64,000 bases of DNA from UBA5189 sp040389445 (GCA_040389445.1 JAZJZX010000012.1:62001-126000), one strand, 5' to 3'; positions 16,496 through 25,601 are shown, numbered from the stretch's first letter. Translations and numbers: made by a program. The notes: generated from the sequence alone by a model not told the origin.

Positions 16496-19264
16496 ATGTC
16501 CACTGCATCCCGGAACGACCGCGCCCACCGTGCCGCGAAGCGCTACATCTTCGCCTGGGGCGCCGGCACCGCCGAAGGTGATGCGACGATGCGCGACCTT
16601 CTCGGAGGGAAGGGCGCAGGTCTCGCCGAGATGACGAGCGCCGGCCTGCCGGTGCCGCCCGGGTTCACGATCACCACCGAGGCCTGCAACGACTACTTCG
16701 CCGCCGGCGAACAGCTGCCGGCCGGCTTGTGGGACGACATCCTGGAAGCCGTGCACGAAGTCGAGATCAGAACGGGCAAGGGCTTCGGCGACGCGCAGAA
16801 CCCGCTCCTCGTTTCCGTCCGGTCCGGGGCGAGGTTCTCCATGCCCGGCATGATGGACACGGTCCTCAACCTGGGGCTGACCGAGGCGACACTGGCCGGC
16901 CTGGTGGGCCTCACGGGCAATGACCGATTTGGCTGGGATGCCTATCGCCGGTTCATCCAGATGTTCGGACGAATCGTGCTGGAGGTTCCGGGCGAGCGGT
17001 TCGATCACGCTCTCGAAGCCATGAAGGAGGCTCGCGGAGCGAGCCTTGACACGGACCTGACCGCCGCCGATCTCCGCAAGCTGGCGGCCGAGTACAAGGC
17101 AATCGTCCGCGACGTCACGGGCCGGGAGTTTCCCGAGGATGCCAACGAGCAGCTCGACCTGGCGATCAAGGCGGTATTCGCCTCGTGGTTCGGCAAGCGC
17201 GCCCGGGACTACCGCGAGTACAACAAGATCGCCCACGACCTTGGCACGGCGGTCAATGTCGTGACGATGGTCTTCGGCAACATGGGCGACGATTCGGGCA
17301 CCGGGGTGGCGTTCACTCGAGACCCCAACACCGGCGAGAAGACCCTCTACGGTGAGTACCTGACCAACGCCCAGGGCGAGGATGTCGTGGCCGGGATCCG
17401 GACACCACAGCCAATTGCCCAGATGCGCGAGGTCATGCCGGCCGTGTACGACGAGTTCCAGCAGATCGCCGACCGGTTGGAGCGCCACTACCGCGACGTC
17501 CAGGATCTCGAGTTCACGATCGAGCGCGGGCGCCTGTACATGCTCCAGACGCGATCCGCAAAGCGAACCGCGGCCGCGGCCGTCCAGATCGCCGTCGACA
17601 TGGTCGGCGAGGGGATCATCAGCCAGGAGGAGGCGATCGGGCGGATCGAGCCGGGCATGGTCGATCAGCTGCTGCGCGACCAGTTCGATCCGAAGGCGCG
17701 GACCGGAGCCGCGAGGATCGTCAAGGGCCTCAACGCTTCGCCGGGTGCCGCGGTCGGGCGCGCCGTCTTCAGCGCAGATGACGCCGTCGAATGGGTGGCC
17801 CGCGGCGAAAAGGTCATCCTCGTCCGGATCGAAACCTCACCGGACGACTTCCACGGGATGGCCGTGGCCGAGGGAATCATCACGGCCCGCGGTGGTGCGA
17901 CATCACATGCCGCGGTCGTGGCCCGCCAGATCGGCAAGCCATGCGTTGCCGGTTGCGCGGACCTGGTGATCGACTACCCGACGAAGCGGGCGCGATCGAC
18001 CTCCACCGACATCGAGTTCGCGGAAGGCGACTGGGTCAGCCTGGACGGCACGACGGGCGACCTCTTCCTGGGCGCGCTGCCGACGGTCTCGGCGCGATTC
18101 GAGGACCAGCCTGAGCTCCAGGCCATCCTGGGCTGGGCGGACAAGCTCCGTCGGATGGAGGTCTGGACCAACGCGGACAAGCCCGAGGAGGCCGCGCAGG
18201 CGCGCCGCTACGGCGCCCAGGGGATCGGTTTGTGCCGGACCGAGCACATGTTCCGCGAGGGCGATCGCCTGGAAATCGTGCGCGGCGCGATCCTGGTGGC
18301 GAACCGGGCGACGCGCGCCAAGGCCAGGTTGACCGACGGCGAGGCACTGAGCGCAGATGAGCAACAGTCCGTCGAGACCTTCGATACCGCGATGGCGAAG
18401 CTCGAGGTGCTCCAGCAGGGTGACTTCGAGGGCATCTTCGAGGCGATGGACGGCCTGCCCGTGGTGATTCGCCTGATCGATCCGCCGCTCCACGAGTTCC
18501 TCCCGAACCTGGAGGAGCAGCTCGTCAAGGTGACGAAGGCCGGCGACGCGGCGACCGAGGAGGACAGGGAACTTCTCGCAACCATCAAGTCGATGCACGA
18601 GCAGAACCCGATGCTGGGCCTGCGCGGCTGTCGTCTCGGATTGATGATCCCGGACTTCGTGAAGATCCAGACCCGGGCCATCCTCAATGCCGAGATCGCC
18701 CGCAAGCGGGCCGGCGGCAATCCGATCGCGAAGATCATGATCCCGCTCGTCGGCCACGTGAACGAGCTGGCCCGGACGCGGGAGATCCTCGAGGCCGAGG
18801 CAAAAGCCGTCGAGGGCAGGGCCGGCGTCCACGTCGAGTACAAGTTCGGCACGATGATCGAGGTCCCGAGAGGTGCCCTGACCTCCGACGAGATCGCCAC
18901 CCAGGCCGACTTTTTCAGCTTCGGCACGAACGATCTGACCCAGATGACGTTCGGCTACAGCCGGGACGACGCCGAGGGTGGGTTCCTGCTCAAGTACGTC
19001 GAGGACAAGATCCTGCCGTTCAATCCGTTCCAGACGCTCGACGATGCGGTCGCCGGCCTGATGAAGATCGCCGCCGACAAGGGTCGGGCGACCAAGCCCG
19101 GGCTGGAGCTCGGGATCTGCGGCGAGCACGGCGGCGATCCCGCGTCGATCGCCAAATGCGAGAAGATCGGGCTGGACTACGTTTCCTGCTCGCCGTTCCG
19201 CGTACCGGTGGCGCGCCTGGCGGCCGCGCAGGCGTCCCTTGCGGCGGTGGAACGCGACAAGTAG
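16496..19264 (+). CDS. ppdK: Pyruvate, phosphate dikinase
   Basis: 922 residues. PPDK interconverts pyruvate, ATP and Pi with PEP, AMP and PPi. An N-terminal ATP-grasp domain (GGKGAGLAEM, later VRSGARFSMPGMMDT) is followed by the phosphohistidine domain with the catalytic histidine in GGATSHAAVVARQIGKPC, and by the C-terminal TIM barrel (GLCRTEHMF, FGTNDLTQMTFGYSRDD, and the catalytic cysteine in GICGEHGGDP). The ATG at 16496 follows AAGGAG by 10 nt. It faces the malic enzyme gene, another pyruvate-node enzyme. Confidence 0.96.
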   Translation: MSTASRNDRAHRAAKRYIFAWGAGTAEGDATMRDLLGGKGAGLAEMTSAGLPVPPGFTITTEACNDYFAAGEQLPAGLWDDILEAVHEVEIRTGKGFGDAQNPLLVSVRSGARFSMPGMMDTVLNLGLTEATLAGLVGLTGNDRFGWDAYRRFIQMFGRIVLEVPGERFDHALEAMKEARGASLDTDLTAADLRKLAAEYKAIVRDVTGREFPEDANEQLDLAIKAVFASWFGKRARDYREYNKIAHDLGTAVNVVTMVFGNMGDDSGTGVAFTRDPNTGEKTLYGEYLTNAQGEDVVAGIRTPQPIAQMREVMPAVYDEFQQIADRLERHYRDVQDLEFTIERGRLYMLQTRSAKRTAAAAVQIAVDMVGEGIISQEEAIGRIEPGMVDQLLRDQFDPKARTGAARIVKGLNASPGAAVGRAVFSADDAVEWVARGEKVILVRIETSPDDFHGMAVAEGIITARGGATSHAAVVARQIGKPCVAGCADLVIDYPTKRARSTSTDIEFAEGDWVSLDGTTGDLFLGALPTVSARFEDQPELQAILGWADKLRRMEVWTNADKPEEAAQARRYGAQGIGLCRTEHMFREGDRLEIVRGAILVANRATRAKARLTDGEALSADEQQSVETFDTAMAKLEVLQQGDFEGIFEAMDGLPVVIRLIDPPLHEFLPNLEEQLVKVTKAGDAATEEDRELLATIKSMHEQNPMLGLRGCRLGLMIPDFVKIQTRAILNAEIARKRAGGNPIAKIMIPLVGHVNELARTREILEAEAKAVEGRAGVHVEYKFGTMIEVPRGALTSDEIATQADFFSFGTNDLTQMTFGYSRDDAEGGFLLKYVEDKILPFNPFQTLDDAVAGLMKIAADKGRATKPGLELGICGEHGGDPASIAKCEKIGLDYVSCSPFRVPVARLAAAQASLAAVERDK

Positions 19265-19312
19265 CACCGCCATCGAGGATCCTCAGCCGCCCGCGTCAGG
19301 TCTCCCGGCGCT

Positions 19313-21079
19313 TCAGGTGGAGCCGACCTGACCCCCGGAAGATTCGGTCGGCTCGGCTCGGAGGTAGGGCGCGTAGGCCGGCCACCACATGGCCTGATCG
19401 ACCAGATCATCAACGTCGGTTTCGATGGGCAGGGGCGACAGCCCCACGCGGATCGCCTCGCCCGCCACGCGAATCGCGATGGCGCGCGAGATCGTGCGCA
19501 GGTCGGCGACGCTCGGGTAGAGCGCTCCGACATCGAGTCGATCGCTGGACACGTGGTCAGCCAGGGTCTCGGCAGCCATCAGGAACATCTCGTCGGTGAC
19601 GTCGCGCGCCTCTGACACGATCGCCCCGAGACCGACGCCGGGAAAGATGAAGACGTTGTTCGCCTGGCCGATCTGCCAGGTCCGACCGGCATGCCAGACC
19701 GGAGGAAACGGCGATCCAGTCGCAACGAGCGCACGACCGTTCGACCAGGCGACGACATCGGCCGGAACGGCTTCGGAGATCGAGGTCGGGTTCGAGAGCG
19801 GCAGGACGATCGGGCGAGGCGTCCCGGCAGCCATCGCCCGAACGATCGCCTCGGAGAACGTGCCGCCGTGCCCGGTCGTCCCGATCAGGATCGTCGGCGA
19901 AAGCGCCGTAACGACGTCCAGAAGATCCGGCTCGGCGCCGCGGTTTCCCGTGGGGACGGCCAGATTGGCCTCACGGATCGCCTCGAGCGGCATCGCAAGT
20001 TCCTGCTTGTCCGCGTCGAGGCCCGTTCGGCCCTCGTGGACGAGTCCCTGCGAGTCGACGAGGGCGACCGCTCGGCGAGCCGTCGATTCAGCCATCCCAT
20101 CGGCCACCATCGCCAGGCGGAGAAGGCGAGCGATGCCGGTCCCAGCCGCACCGGCGCCCGCCATGACAACGCGCTGGTCGGCCCACCGCGTACCCAGGTG
20201 TCGCATGGCGGCCAGGACGCCGGCGACGACGACCGCTGCGGTGCCCTGGATGTCGTCGTTGAAGCAAGGGACCCGATGGCGGTAGCGGTCGAGGATCCGG
20301 AGCGCGTTGTGCTGCTTGAAGTCCTCGAACTGGATGAGACAGCCGGGCCACACTTCGTGGACGCCGGTGACGAAGGCCTCGACGAACGCGTCGTAGGCGG
20401 CGCCCCGCAGACGCGGTGCCCGGAACCCCAGGTACAGCGGATCAGCCAGGAGCGCCTGATTGTCGGTCCCCACGTCGAGTGAGATCGGCAGGGTCAGGAC
20501 GGGGTGGATCCCGCAAGCCGCCGTATAGAGGGCCAGCTTGCCGATCGGAATCGCCATGCCGCCCGCGCCCAGGTCGCCGAGACCCAGGATCCGCTCGTTG
20601 TCCGTCACCACGATCAGCCGAACATCCTCGTACGGGGCCGCGCGGAGCACCTCGGGGATCCGGTCCCGATCTGCGGGTGTGAGCCAGATGCCCCGGGTGC
20701 GGCGGACGATATGGCTGAATTCCTGGCACGCCCGGCCGACCGTCGGCGTGTAGACGATCGGCAGGTATTCCTCCATGTGCTCGGCGAGCAACCGGTAGAA
20801 GAGCGTGGCGTTGCGATCCTGGAGGGCCGCGAGGCCGATGTACTGCTCGAGCGCATCGGTCTTCCGTCGCAGGTGCTCGTGCTCGAGGTCCAGCTGCTCC
20901 TCGATCGAGAAGACGCGGTCCGGCAGGAGGCCGTGGAGGCCGAACGCGCTGCGTTCATCCAGGGGAAAGGCCATGTCCTTGGTCAGGAGCCGACGGTTCA
21001 GGAGCTCGCTGCCGGTGACGTCGATCTCGGCGGGGAGTCCCGCCGCGAGCCGGTCGAACGGGGCGGGCAGCGGTCGCAT
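19313..21079 (-). CDS. maeA: NAD-type malic enzyme (decarboxylating)
   Basis: 588 residues, long-form (SfcA/MaeA-like) malic enzyme that converts malate to pyruvate, CO2 and NADH. Visible are the malate-binding YTPTVGRACQEFS, the lysine-tyrosine region LGLGDLGAGGMAIPIGKLALY, the metal site FEDFKQHNA and FNDDIQGTAAV, and the nucleotide loop GAGAAGTGIA. NADP use cannot be excluded from reading alone. The predicted leaderless start is at 21079. It may cooperate with PPDK at the pyruvate/PEP node. Confidence 0.94.
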   Translation of the reverse strand: MRPLPAPFDRLAAGLPAEIDVTGSELLNRRLLTKDMAFPLDERSAFGLHGLLPDRVFSIEEQLDLEHEHLRRKTDALEQYIGLAALQDRNATLFYRLLAEHMEEYLPIVYTPTVGRACQEFSHIVRRTRGIWLTPADRDRIPEVLRAAPYEDVRLIVVTDNERILGLGDLGAGGMAIPIGKLALYTAACGIHPVLTLPISLDVGTDNQALLADPLYLGFRAPRLRGAAYDAFVEAFVTGVHEVWPGCLIQFEDFKQHNALRILDRYRHRVPCFNDDIQGTAAVVVAGVLAAMRHLGTRWADQRVVMAGAGAAGTGIARLLRLAMVADGMAESTARRAVALVDSQGLVHEGRTGLDADKQELAMPLEAIREANLAVPTGNRGAEPDLLDVVTALSPTILIGTTGHGGTFSEAIVRAMAAGTPRPIVLPLSNPTSISEAVPADVVAWSNGRALVATGSPFPPVWHAGRTWQIGQANNVFIFPGVGLGAIVSEARDVTDEMFLMAAETLADHVSSDRLDVGALYPSVADLRTISRAIAIRVAGEAIRVGLSPLPIETDVDDLVDQAMWWPAYAPYLRAEPTESSGGQVGST

Positions 21080-21085
21080 CAGTCG

Positions 21086-21091
21086 AGCATA
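21086..21091 (-). promoter_or_regulatory. -10 box, predicted leaderless start of maeA
   Basis: On the minus strand TATGCT stands exactly 6 nt before the ATG at 21079. No Shine-Dalgarno is present. Confidence 0.5.
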
Positions 21092-21188
21092 GACGGCCGT
21101 CGCCCTTCGATGCGCCGCGCCCGGCTTGCGCAGCTACAGCGGCGCACCCACGGATGGAAGCTTGACGACGCAGCAGGAGGCCTCCGAC

Positions 21189-21194
21189 TATCGT
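21189..21194 (+). promoter_or_regulatory. -10 box, predicted leaderless start of the small GNAT gene
   Basis: TATCGT is exactly 6 nt before the ATG at 21201. A TTGACG lies 21 nt further upstream, which is too far for a good -35. Confidence 0.45.
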
Positions 21195-21200
21195 TGCCCG

Positions 21201-21509
21201 ATGGACCAGCCCGATCTCGTTGTCACGGACCAGCGGGCGGCCATGCGCTACGAGGCGCACATTGGGACCGAGCTCGCCGGATTCGTCGAGTACCGCTGGG
21301 TCGGCCGTCGTCGGGTATTGCTCCACACGGAGGTCCTGCCGGCGTTCGGCGGTCGGGGGATCGGCGTCGCGATGGCCCGACACGTGCTCGAGGATGCGCT
21401 GGCGTCCGAACTGCGGGTGACCGTCAAGTGTCCGTTCATTCGCGTCTACGTCGAGCGCCATCCGGAGTACGCAGCCATAACGACACCGCCGCGACGACAT
21501 TCGGGTTGA
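21201..21509 (+). CDS. YjdJ-type GNAT N-acetyltransferase
   Basis: 102 residues of the short Acetyltransf_CG/YjdJ family. It has AGFVEYRWVGRRRVLLHTEVLPAFGGRG, which contains the acetyl-CoA loop, and the C-terminal CPFIRVYVERHPEY. Members are compact GNATs of unknown substrate. The start is set by the -10 box at 21189; an upstream in-frame ATG (21126) would add 25 residues with no family similarity. Confidence 0.85.
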   Translation: MDQPDLVVTDQRAAMRYEAHIGTELAGFVEYRWVGRRRVLLHTEVLPAFGGRGIGVAMARHVLEDALASELRVTVKCPFIRVYVERHPEYAAITTPPRRHSG

Positions 21510-21528
21510 CCACCCGGGTGTGATCCGG

Positions 21529-22329
21529 CTAGGTGGCCGCGCCGAGTTCGATCGCTCGCCCGCCGTGCGCAAAGCGAGCGGCGACCAGCACCACGATCGC
21601 GGCGAGCACGAGCACCGAGGCTGCCGCGATGGCGGCCTCGAGATCACCGGACTGGAACTCCGAGTAGACGACCAGCGGGAGCGTCTGGGTGCGCCCGATG
21701 ACATTGCCGGCGAACAGAATCGTTGCCCCGAACTCGCCGAGCGAGCGCGCCCAGCTCATGACGAGGCCCGCGGAGATGCCCGGCCGCGCGAGGACGAGGG
21801 TCACCGCAAGGAAGACACGGAACTCGGATGCGCCATCGACCCGCGCGGCATCCTGCAGATCGCGAGAGACACCGGCGATGGCCGCGCGGGCTGCCCGGAC
21901 GTAGAACGGGGCCGCGACGAAGACCTGGGCGAGGATCACGGCCAAGGTCGTGAACGGAATCGCCAATCCCGCGGCGTCGAGGCCCTCTCCGACGAGCCCC
22001 CGACGCCCCAGCACCAGCAGGAGGCCGAGGCCCGCAACGGACGGAGGGAGCACCAGCGGCAGGTCCACCACGACCTCGAGGATCGCGGTCAGGCGCGTCG
22101 TTCGGCGGGCGAGCAGATAGGCGAGGGGAGTGCCGAGGACGACCGTCACCACCAGGCTGACCGATGTCGTGACAAGGCTGAGCCGAAGCGCCTCGAGGAC
22201 CACCGGTGAACGGGCGACACCGAGCAACGTTCCGTTGGCCATGGCACGACCCAGCAGCGTCGCCACCGGGACGAGCAGCAGCGCGAGGAGCGTGCCGGCA
22301 GCCACGCCGACGGGAAGACGCCGGATCAT
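21529..22329 (-). CDS. modB: Molybdate ABC transporter permease ModB
   Basis: 266 residues, all-alpha ABC permease with about five to six membrane spans. The EAA loop reads AAPFYVRAARAAIAGVSRDLQDAARVDGAS, and WARSLGEFGATILFAGN is typical of ModB/CysT permeases. It lies directly after modA. No modC ATPase is present next to it, so the ATP-binding subunit must be elsewhere. Confidence 0.9.
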   Translation of the reverse strand: MIRRLPVGVAAGTLLALLLVPVATLLGRAMANGTLLGVARSPVVLEALRLSLVTTSVSLVVTVVLGTPLAYLLARRTTRLTAILEVVVDLPLVLPPSVAGLGLLLVLGRRGLVGEGLDAAGLAIPFTTLAVILAQVFVAAPFYVRAARAAIAGVSRDLQDAARVDGASEFRVFLAVTLVLARPGISAGLVMSWARSLGEFGATILFAGNVIGRTQTLPLVVYSEFQSGDLEAAIAAASVLVLAAIVVLVAARFAHGGRAIELGAAT

Positions 22330-23165
22330 GACGGGCCAGGGATCAGGGGGACGAACCCGAAGCGGGCCAGGATGGCCTGGCCCGGTGCGCCCGCCAGCCA
22401 GTCGAGGAACCGGTGGCCGTCACCTGGATGGCGAGCAGTGGACGGGACCACGCCCGCGTACGTCGCCAGGATGTTGCTCCCGGCTGGAACGGGGATGACC
22501 AGGATGGAGGTTGCTGCGAGGGCGTCGGTGGCGTAGACGATGGCGGCATCACCTTCGCCCAACGCAATCTTGGCGACGACGGCCTTCACGTTGTCCTCGC
22601 GGGTCACGACGTTGGCCGCGTAGGTTGCCACGAAGGCGGATGGATCGGCGGCCAGGCGGGCGAGTTGGCGGACAAGGCGATCGGCATAGCCGGTGATGGG
22701 CGCACCCCCGCCGGCTGCAACGATCTTCACGCCGGGTCGCCCGAGGTCGAGCGCCGAGCTGATGCCGGCTGGATTGTTCTTCGGCGCGATGATCGCGAGG
22801 CTGCTCTGGGCGAAAAGCACGAGGCCGCCGTCCACACGGCCGCCTGCGAGGAGCGTCTCGGGGTTCACGGTGTCGGCCGAGAGGAACACATCGGCCTCCG
22901 CGCCCTGCTCGATCTGGACCCGCAGGGTGGTCGATGCATCGGCCGAAGTCTGAATCTGCACGCCACTGGCCTCCGTATACGCCGGCCCAAGGGCGCTCAG
23001 CACGTCACGCAACGATGCCGCCACGAACGCGCTGATCACGGTCCCTGGCGAACTCGGTGGCGTGCTCGAGCCACAGGCGGCGAAGGCGACGACGGTGGGG
23101 AGCGCGAAGGCGAGCAGGAAGGCGGGCGCCCGGCCCGGCCCGGCGCGATGTCGCGAGATCGTCAA
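22326..23165 (-). CDS. modA: Molybdate ABC transporter substrate-binding protein ModA
   Basis: 279 residues. It starts with a lipoprotein-like signal (hydrophobic run to AFAACGSS, with lipobox cysteine near residue 31). The mature part matches ModA: VISAFVAASLRDVLSAL (oxyanion site), TSADASTTLRVQIEQGAEADVFLSAD, and the C-terminal AIVYATDA and FLDWLAG. It delivers molybdate or tungstate to ModB. It overlaps both neighbours by 4 bp. Confidence 0.9.
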   Translation of the reverse strand: MTISRHRAGPGRAPAFLLAFALPTVVAFAACGSSTPPSSPGTVISAFVAASLRDVLSALGPAYTEASGVQIQTSADASTTLRVQIEQGAEADVFLSADTVNPETLLAGGRVDGGLVLFAQSSLAIIAPKNNPAGISSALDLGRPGVKIVAAGGGAPITGYADRLVRQLARLAADPSAFVATYAANVVTREDNVKAVVAKIALGEGDAAIVYATDALAATSILVIPVPAGSNILATYAGVVPSTARHPGDGHRFLDWLAGAPGQAILARFGFVPLIPGPS

Positions 23166-23593
23166 CGCGGCCGCTCGACGATGACGTTCGTCGCCTTCAC
23201 GACGCAGATCGCCGGGTCGCCGACCTTCAGATCCATGTCTGTCACCGCTTCGGCCGTCATCAGGCTGACGAGCCGGTGCGGACCAGCCATGACCTCGACC
23301 ACCGCGGCCACACGATCGACCTCGACCCTGGTGATCACGCCGGTGAACCGGTTGCGTGCGGATTGCGCGGCGGATCGCGGATCCGGGCTGTCGCGGCGCC
23401 GATCATTCAGGAGACGGATCACCTCTGCAATCGGAACGAGGCGTTGTCCGCCGTCGGAGCGGTCGAGATTGAGCCGGCCCCCTTGTTCCCAGCGCCGCAG
23501 CGTGTCGACGGTCACACCGAGCATCTCGGCGGCCTCGCCGACTCGAACATGACCGTCGGCGGAGCGGCTACCTGACGGGGTTTGGTCTCTCAT
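23162..23593 (-). CDS. MerR-type HTH plus TOBE molybdate-responsive regulator
   Basis: 143 residues. The N-terminus is a MerR-like winged helix (VRVGEAAEMLGVTVDTLRRWEQGG, about 17-40) and the C-terminus a TOBE/molbindin domain (NRFTGVITRVEVDRVAAVVEVM, about 80-140) that binds molybdate. This fused architecture precedes modA in many high-GC bacteria and probably regulates the operon according to molybdate. It is the first gene of TOBE-modA-modB. Confidence 0.85.
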   Translation of the reverse strand: MRDQTPSGSRSADGHVRVGEAAEMLGVTVDTLRRWEQGGRLNLDRSDGGQRLVPIAEVIRLLNDRRRDSPDPRSAAQSARNRFTGVITRVEVDRVAAVVEVMAGPHRLVSLMTAEAVTDMDLKVGDPAICVVKATNVIVERPR

Positions 23594-23601
23594 AGCTATG
23601 G

Positions 23602-23630
23602 ATTGTGGCGTCTTGACGACATGATAGCAA
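23602..23630 (-). promoter_or_regulatory. Promoter of the molybdate operon
   Basis: Read on the minus strand: TTGCTA (23625-23630), a 17-nt spacer and CACAAT (23602-23607), 8 nt before the ATG at 23593. The leader would be about 2 nt. Confidence 0.45.
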
Positions 23631-23655
23631 GAGATCTGCCCACATGACTCGTGGC

Positions 23656-23676
23656 GGGATCGATCGTCTCGATCCC
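23656..23676. terminator. Perfect 8-bp hairpin between SRPBCC gene and molybdate operon
   Basis: GGGATCGA (23656-23663) and TCGATCCC (23669-23676) pair around a 5-nt loop. It lies downstream of the minus-strand SRPBCC gene and upstream of the molybdate operon promoter, so it may end the former transcript. There is no T-run. Confidence 0.4.
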
Positions 23677-23714
23677 GTTCAACCCACGCCGGCTTCGTTA
23701 CGGCAGGGCCTGCG

Positions 23715-24212
23715 TCACTGGCGGGTCTGCTGCCTCTGATCCGGACCCGCGGGCCGGATGTCGTGGATTGCCGCTGCCCGAGCCAGTCCGCGCGCGAACT
23801 GCCAGCGCAGGACGCGGCTGCCGAATGTCCGCATGAACAGACCTGTCAGGATCCCGTCGAACGTTCCCCGATACGTCCGACGCCGGTCGCAGGTGATCCG
23901 CGTGCCGTCGGGCAGTGGGGTCAGGCTGTATCGGATGGTGCCGGAACGCTCGGCGACGTTCGAATCCAGTTGCGTCAGGCGCACGACTCCGGGTTCCGAC
24001 CAGTCATACCGCTCGCGGCTCCACGAGACGGTCACGCCTTCGGTCACATCGGCCCAGGTTGAACCCGTGGCGTGCACCGCGAAGACCTTTGGATGCGAAG
24101 ACTCTTTCCAGATCCGGGCCCGGGCTGGCCCGAAATCCACGATCGCGCTGAGGACGGCCGCCGCCGGCAGCCACGTCTCGAGCTCCCAGGTGGTGTGCTC
24201 GTCGATGGCCAT
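23715..24212 (-). CDS. SRPBCC/START-fold protein (polyketide cyclase-like)
   Basis: 165 residues with the helix-grip layout of the polyketide cyclase/dehydrase superfamily: an N-terminal strand TTWELETWLPAAAVLSAIVDF, middle strands with SWSRERYDWSEPGVVRL, and a long C-terminal helix FGSRVLRWQFARGLARAAAI. Such proteins bind hydrophobic ligands; the role here is unknown. It begins 11 nt after the KOW gene and is probably cotranscribed with it. Confidence 0.7.
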   Translation of the reverse strand: MAIDEHTTWELETWLPAAAVLSAIVDFGPARARIWKESSHPKVFAVHATGSTWADVTEGVTVSWSRERYDWSEPGVVRLTQLDSNVAERSGTIRYSLTPLPDGTRITCDRRRTYRGTFDGILTGLFMRTFGSRVLRWQFARGLARAAAIHDIRPAGPDQRQQTRQ

Positions 24213-24223
24213 TCGCTTCGGGA

Positions 24224-24574
24224 TCAGGAGTCGGCCGACACCGTGTCCGGGGCCTCAGCCGGGCTGCTGCCCGGGCGGATGGGCTCCAGATCGACGGTGC
24301 GAGACCGTCGCGTTCGCCCCGACTCCGTTCGAACCATGACCGCGGGGATCACTCCGCCGGCCTCGGACTCGACGACGGCGGCCTCGCCCGCGTAGAGCCC
24401 GGTCAGGATACGAACCTTGTCCCCGAGCCCGATCGAAGTGCGACCACCGATGGCATCAAGGTTGATCGACACGGTCCTTCCCGCGGGATTCCGCGGGTCG
24501 TTGGTGCCGAGCATCGGAGGGGGACCCTTGGTTGCGGTCTTGGCCGGAGGATAGGTGACCTTGCGGCGTCGCAT
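24224..24574 (-). CDS. KOW-domain protein of unknown function
   Basis: 116 residues. The middle (about residues 45-75) has the KOW pattern LGDKVRILTGLYAGEAAVVESEAGGVI seen in NusG and ribosomal protein L24, so nucleic-acid or ribosome binding is plausible. The N-terminus is basic (MRRRKV) and the tail is acidic and Pro/Ala-rich. It starts 3 nt after the 85-residue gene and precedes the SRPBCC gene. This is not full-length NusG: the NGN domain is missing. Confidence 0.6.
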   Translation of the reverse strand: MRRRKVTYPPAKTATKGPPPMLGTNDPRNPAGRTVSINLDAIGGRTSIGLGDKVRILTGLYAGEAAVVESEAGGVIPAVMVRTESGRTRRSRTVDLEPIRPGSSPAEAPDTVSADS

Positions 24575-24577
24575 CGG

Positions 24578-24835
24578 CTAGGACCGTCGACGCGGCGGAG
24601 CGTCGTCCTTCTTCGGCTTGGGCTCGTGGCCTGGTCGTGGGGGTCGTGGAGCCGTGCCTGGGGCCATATCCGGCTGTCGTTCGGCCGGTCCGCGCTCCCT
24701 GGCCGCCTTGACGACGGCTGCGAACTCGGCGGCAACCGGGGCGGGAATGCTGCCCTGCCAGGCGCGCTCGATTTCCTGGACCCGGGCGGTCTCGGCGGCG
24801 CGTCGCTGGCGCTCGTAATTGGAGTGCTTCGTCAT
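24578..24835 (-). CDS. Small basic hypothetical protein
   Basis: 85 residues from the ATG at 24835, preceded by GAGGGA. The N-terminal half is predicted helical (YERQRRAAETARVQEIERAW), and the rest is Pro/Lys/Arg-rich and probably disordered (PKPKKDDAPPRRR). No family is recognised. It is the first gene of a three-gene operon with the KOW and SRPBCC genes. A TACGAT box lies about 50 nt upstream. Confidence 0.5.
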   Translation of the reverse strand: MTKHSNYERQRRAAETARVQEIERAWQGSIPAPVAAEFAAVVKAARERGPAERQPDMAPGTAPRPPRPGHEPKPKKDDAPPRRRS

Positions 24836-24991
24836 CGTCCCTCGATCGTGCTTGACGGCCCCGAGGCGGGGCGGTGTGTGCATCGTACCCGCCCCGGTCC
24901 GAGAGCATGTGCAGGACCGCGCGCCAAGCTGCCATCGTGCGCGACACGGGCCTGCTGAACGGGCCGTAGCATCCCGACGGGCCCCGGGCGC

Positions 24992-24997
24992 TAGACT
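24992..24997 (+). promoter_or_regulatory. -10 box for the DUF1185/enamidase cluster
   Basis: TAGACT predicts +1 near 25004 and a leader of about 25 nt with GAGG before the ATG at 25029. Confidence 0.4.
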
Positions 24998-25028
24998 CGC
25001 CAGATCCCGGATGGAAACGAGGTGCGCG

Positions 25029-25601
25029 ATGGCCGTGACGATTCGCAAATGGGTGACCTTCGTCGAGGAGATCCTCGAGGAGGGCGGAAAGCCGCTGGCA
25101 CGCCCCTTGCGTCGCGCGGCCGTGGCCGTGATCGTGAAGAACCCGTACGCGGGCCGTAACCCCGACGACCTCACCCAGCTGATCGACCTCGGCGAGTATC
25201 TCGGCGACGAGTTGATGCGACGCTGCCAGGAGGCCCTGGGGACACCGGTCGAGGCGTACGGCAAGGGCGGCATCGTCGGGGAGCAGGGCGAAGTCGAGCA
25301 GGTGGCCGCGGTGCTTCACCCGAAGTTCGGTGCCCCGACGCGGGGGCGCGTCGGGGGCGTGTCCATCCTGCCCTCGGTCAAGAAGCGCGCGGCGATGGGC
25401 GCAACCCTGGACATCCCCATCCACCACATCAAGGCGATGCTGGTCCGGAGCCACTTCGACGCCGTGGAAATTCGCGTTCCGGATGCGCCGGCGGCTGACG
25501 AGCTGTTGCTGGCGCTGGCGGTCAGCGATGGTGGCCGACCGCATGCTCGCGTGGGCGGGTTGCGTGCCGAGGACGCGGTCGGCGAAGACGGGCTGCGCTA
25601 G
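25029..25601 (+). CDS. DUF1185 (amino acid synthesis family) protein
   Basis: 190 residues, nearly the full DUF1185 family. The N-terminus VTIRKWVTFVEEILEEGGKPL and the central VAVIVKNPYAGR, VEAYGKGGIVGEQGEVEQ, and HIKAMLVRSHFDAVEIRVPDAP are family hallmarks. The reaction is unknown; the label refers to annotation history, not to a proven pathway. The start ATG 25029 has GAGG 8 nt upstream; an in-frame ATG at 25011 would add six residues. It heads the enamidase/LLM/molybdenum hydroxylase cluster, so a step in N-heterocycle or amide catabolism is likely. Confidence 0.8.
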   Translation: MAVTIRKWVTFVEEILEEGGKPLARPLRRAAVAVIVKNPYAGRNPDDLTQLIDLGEYLGDELMRRCQEALGTPVEAYGKGGIVGEQGEVEQVAAVLHPKFGAPTRGRVGGVSILPSVKKRAAMGATLDIPIHHIKAMLVRSHFDAVEIRVPDAPAADELLLALAVSDGGRPHARVGGLRAEDAVGEDGLR

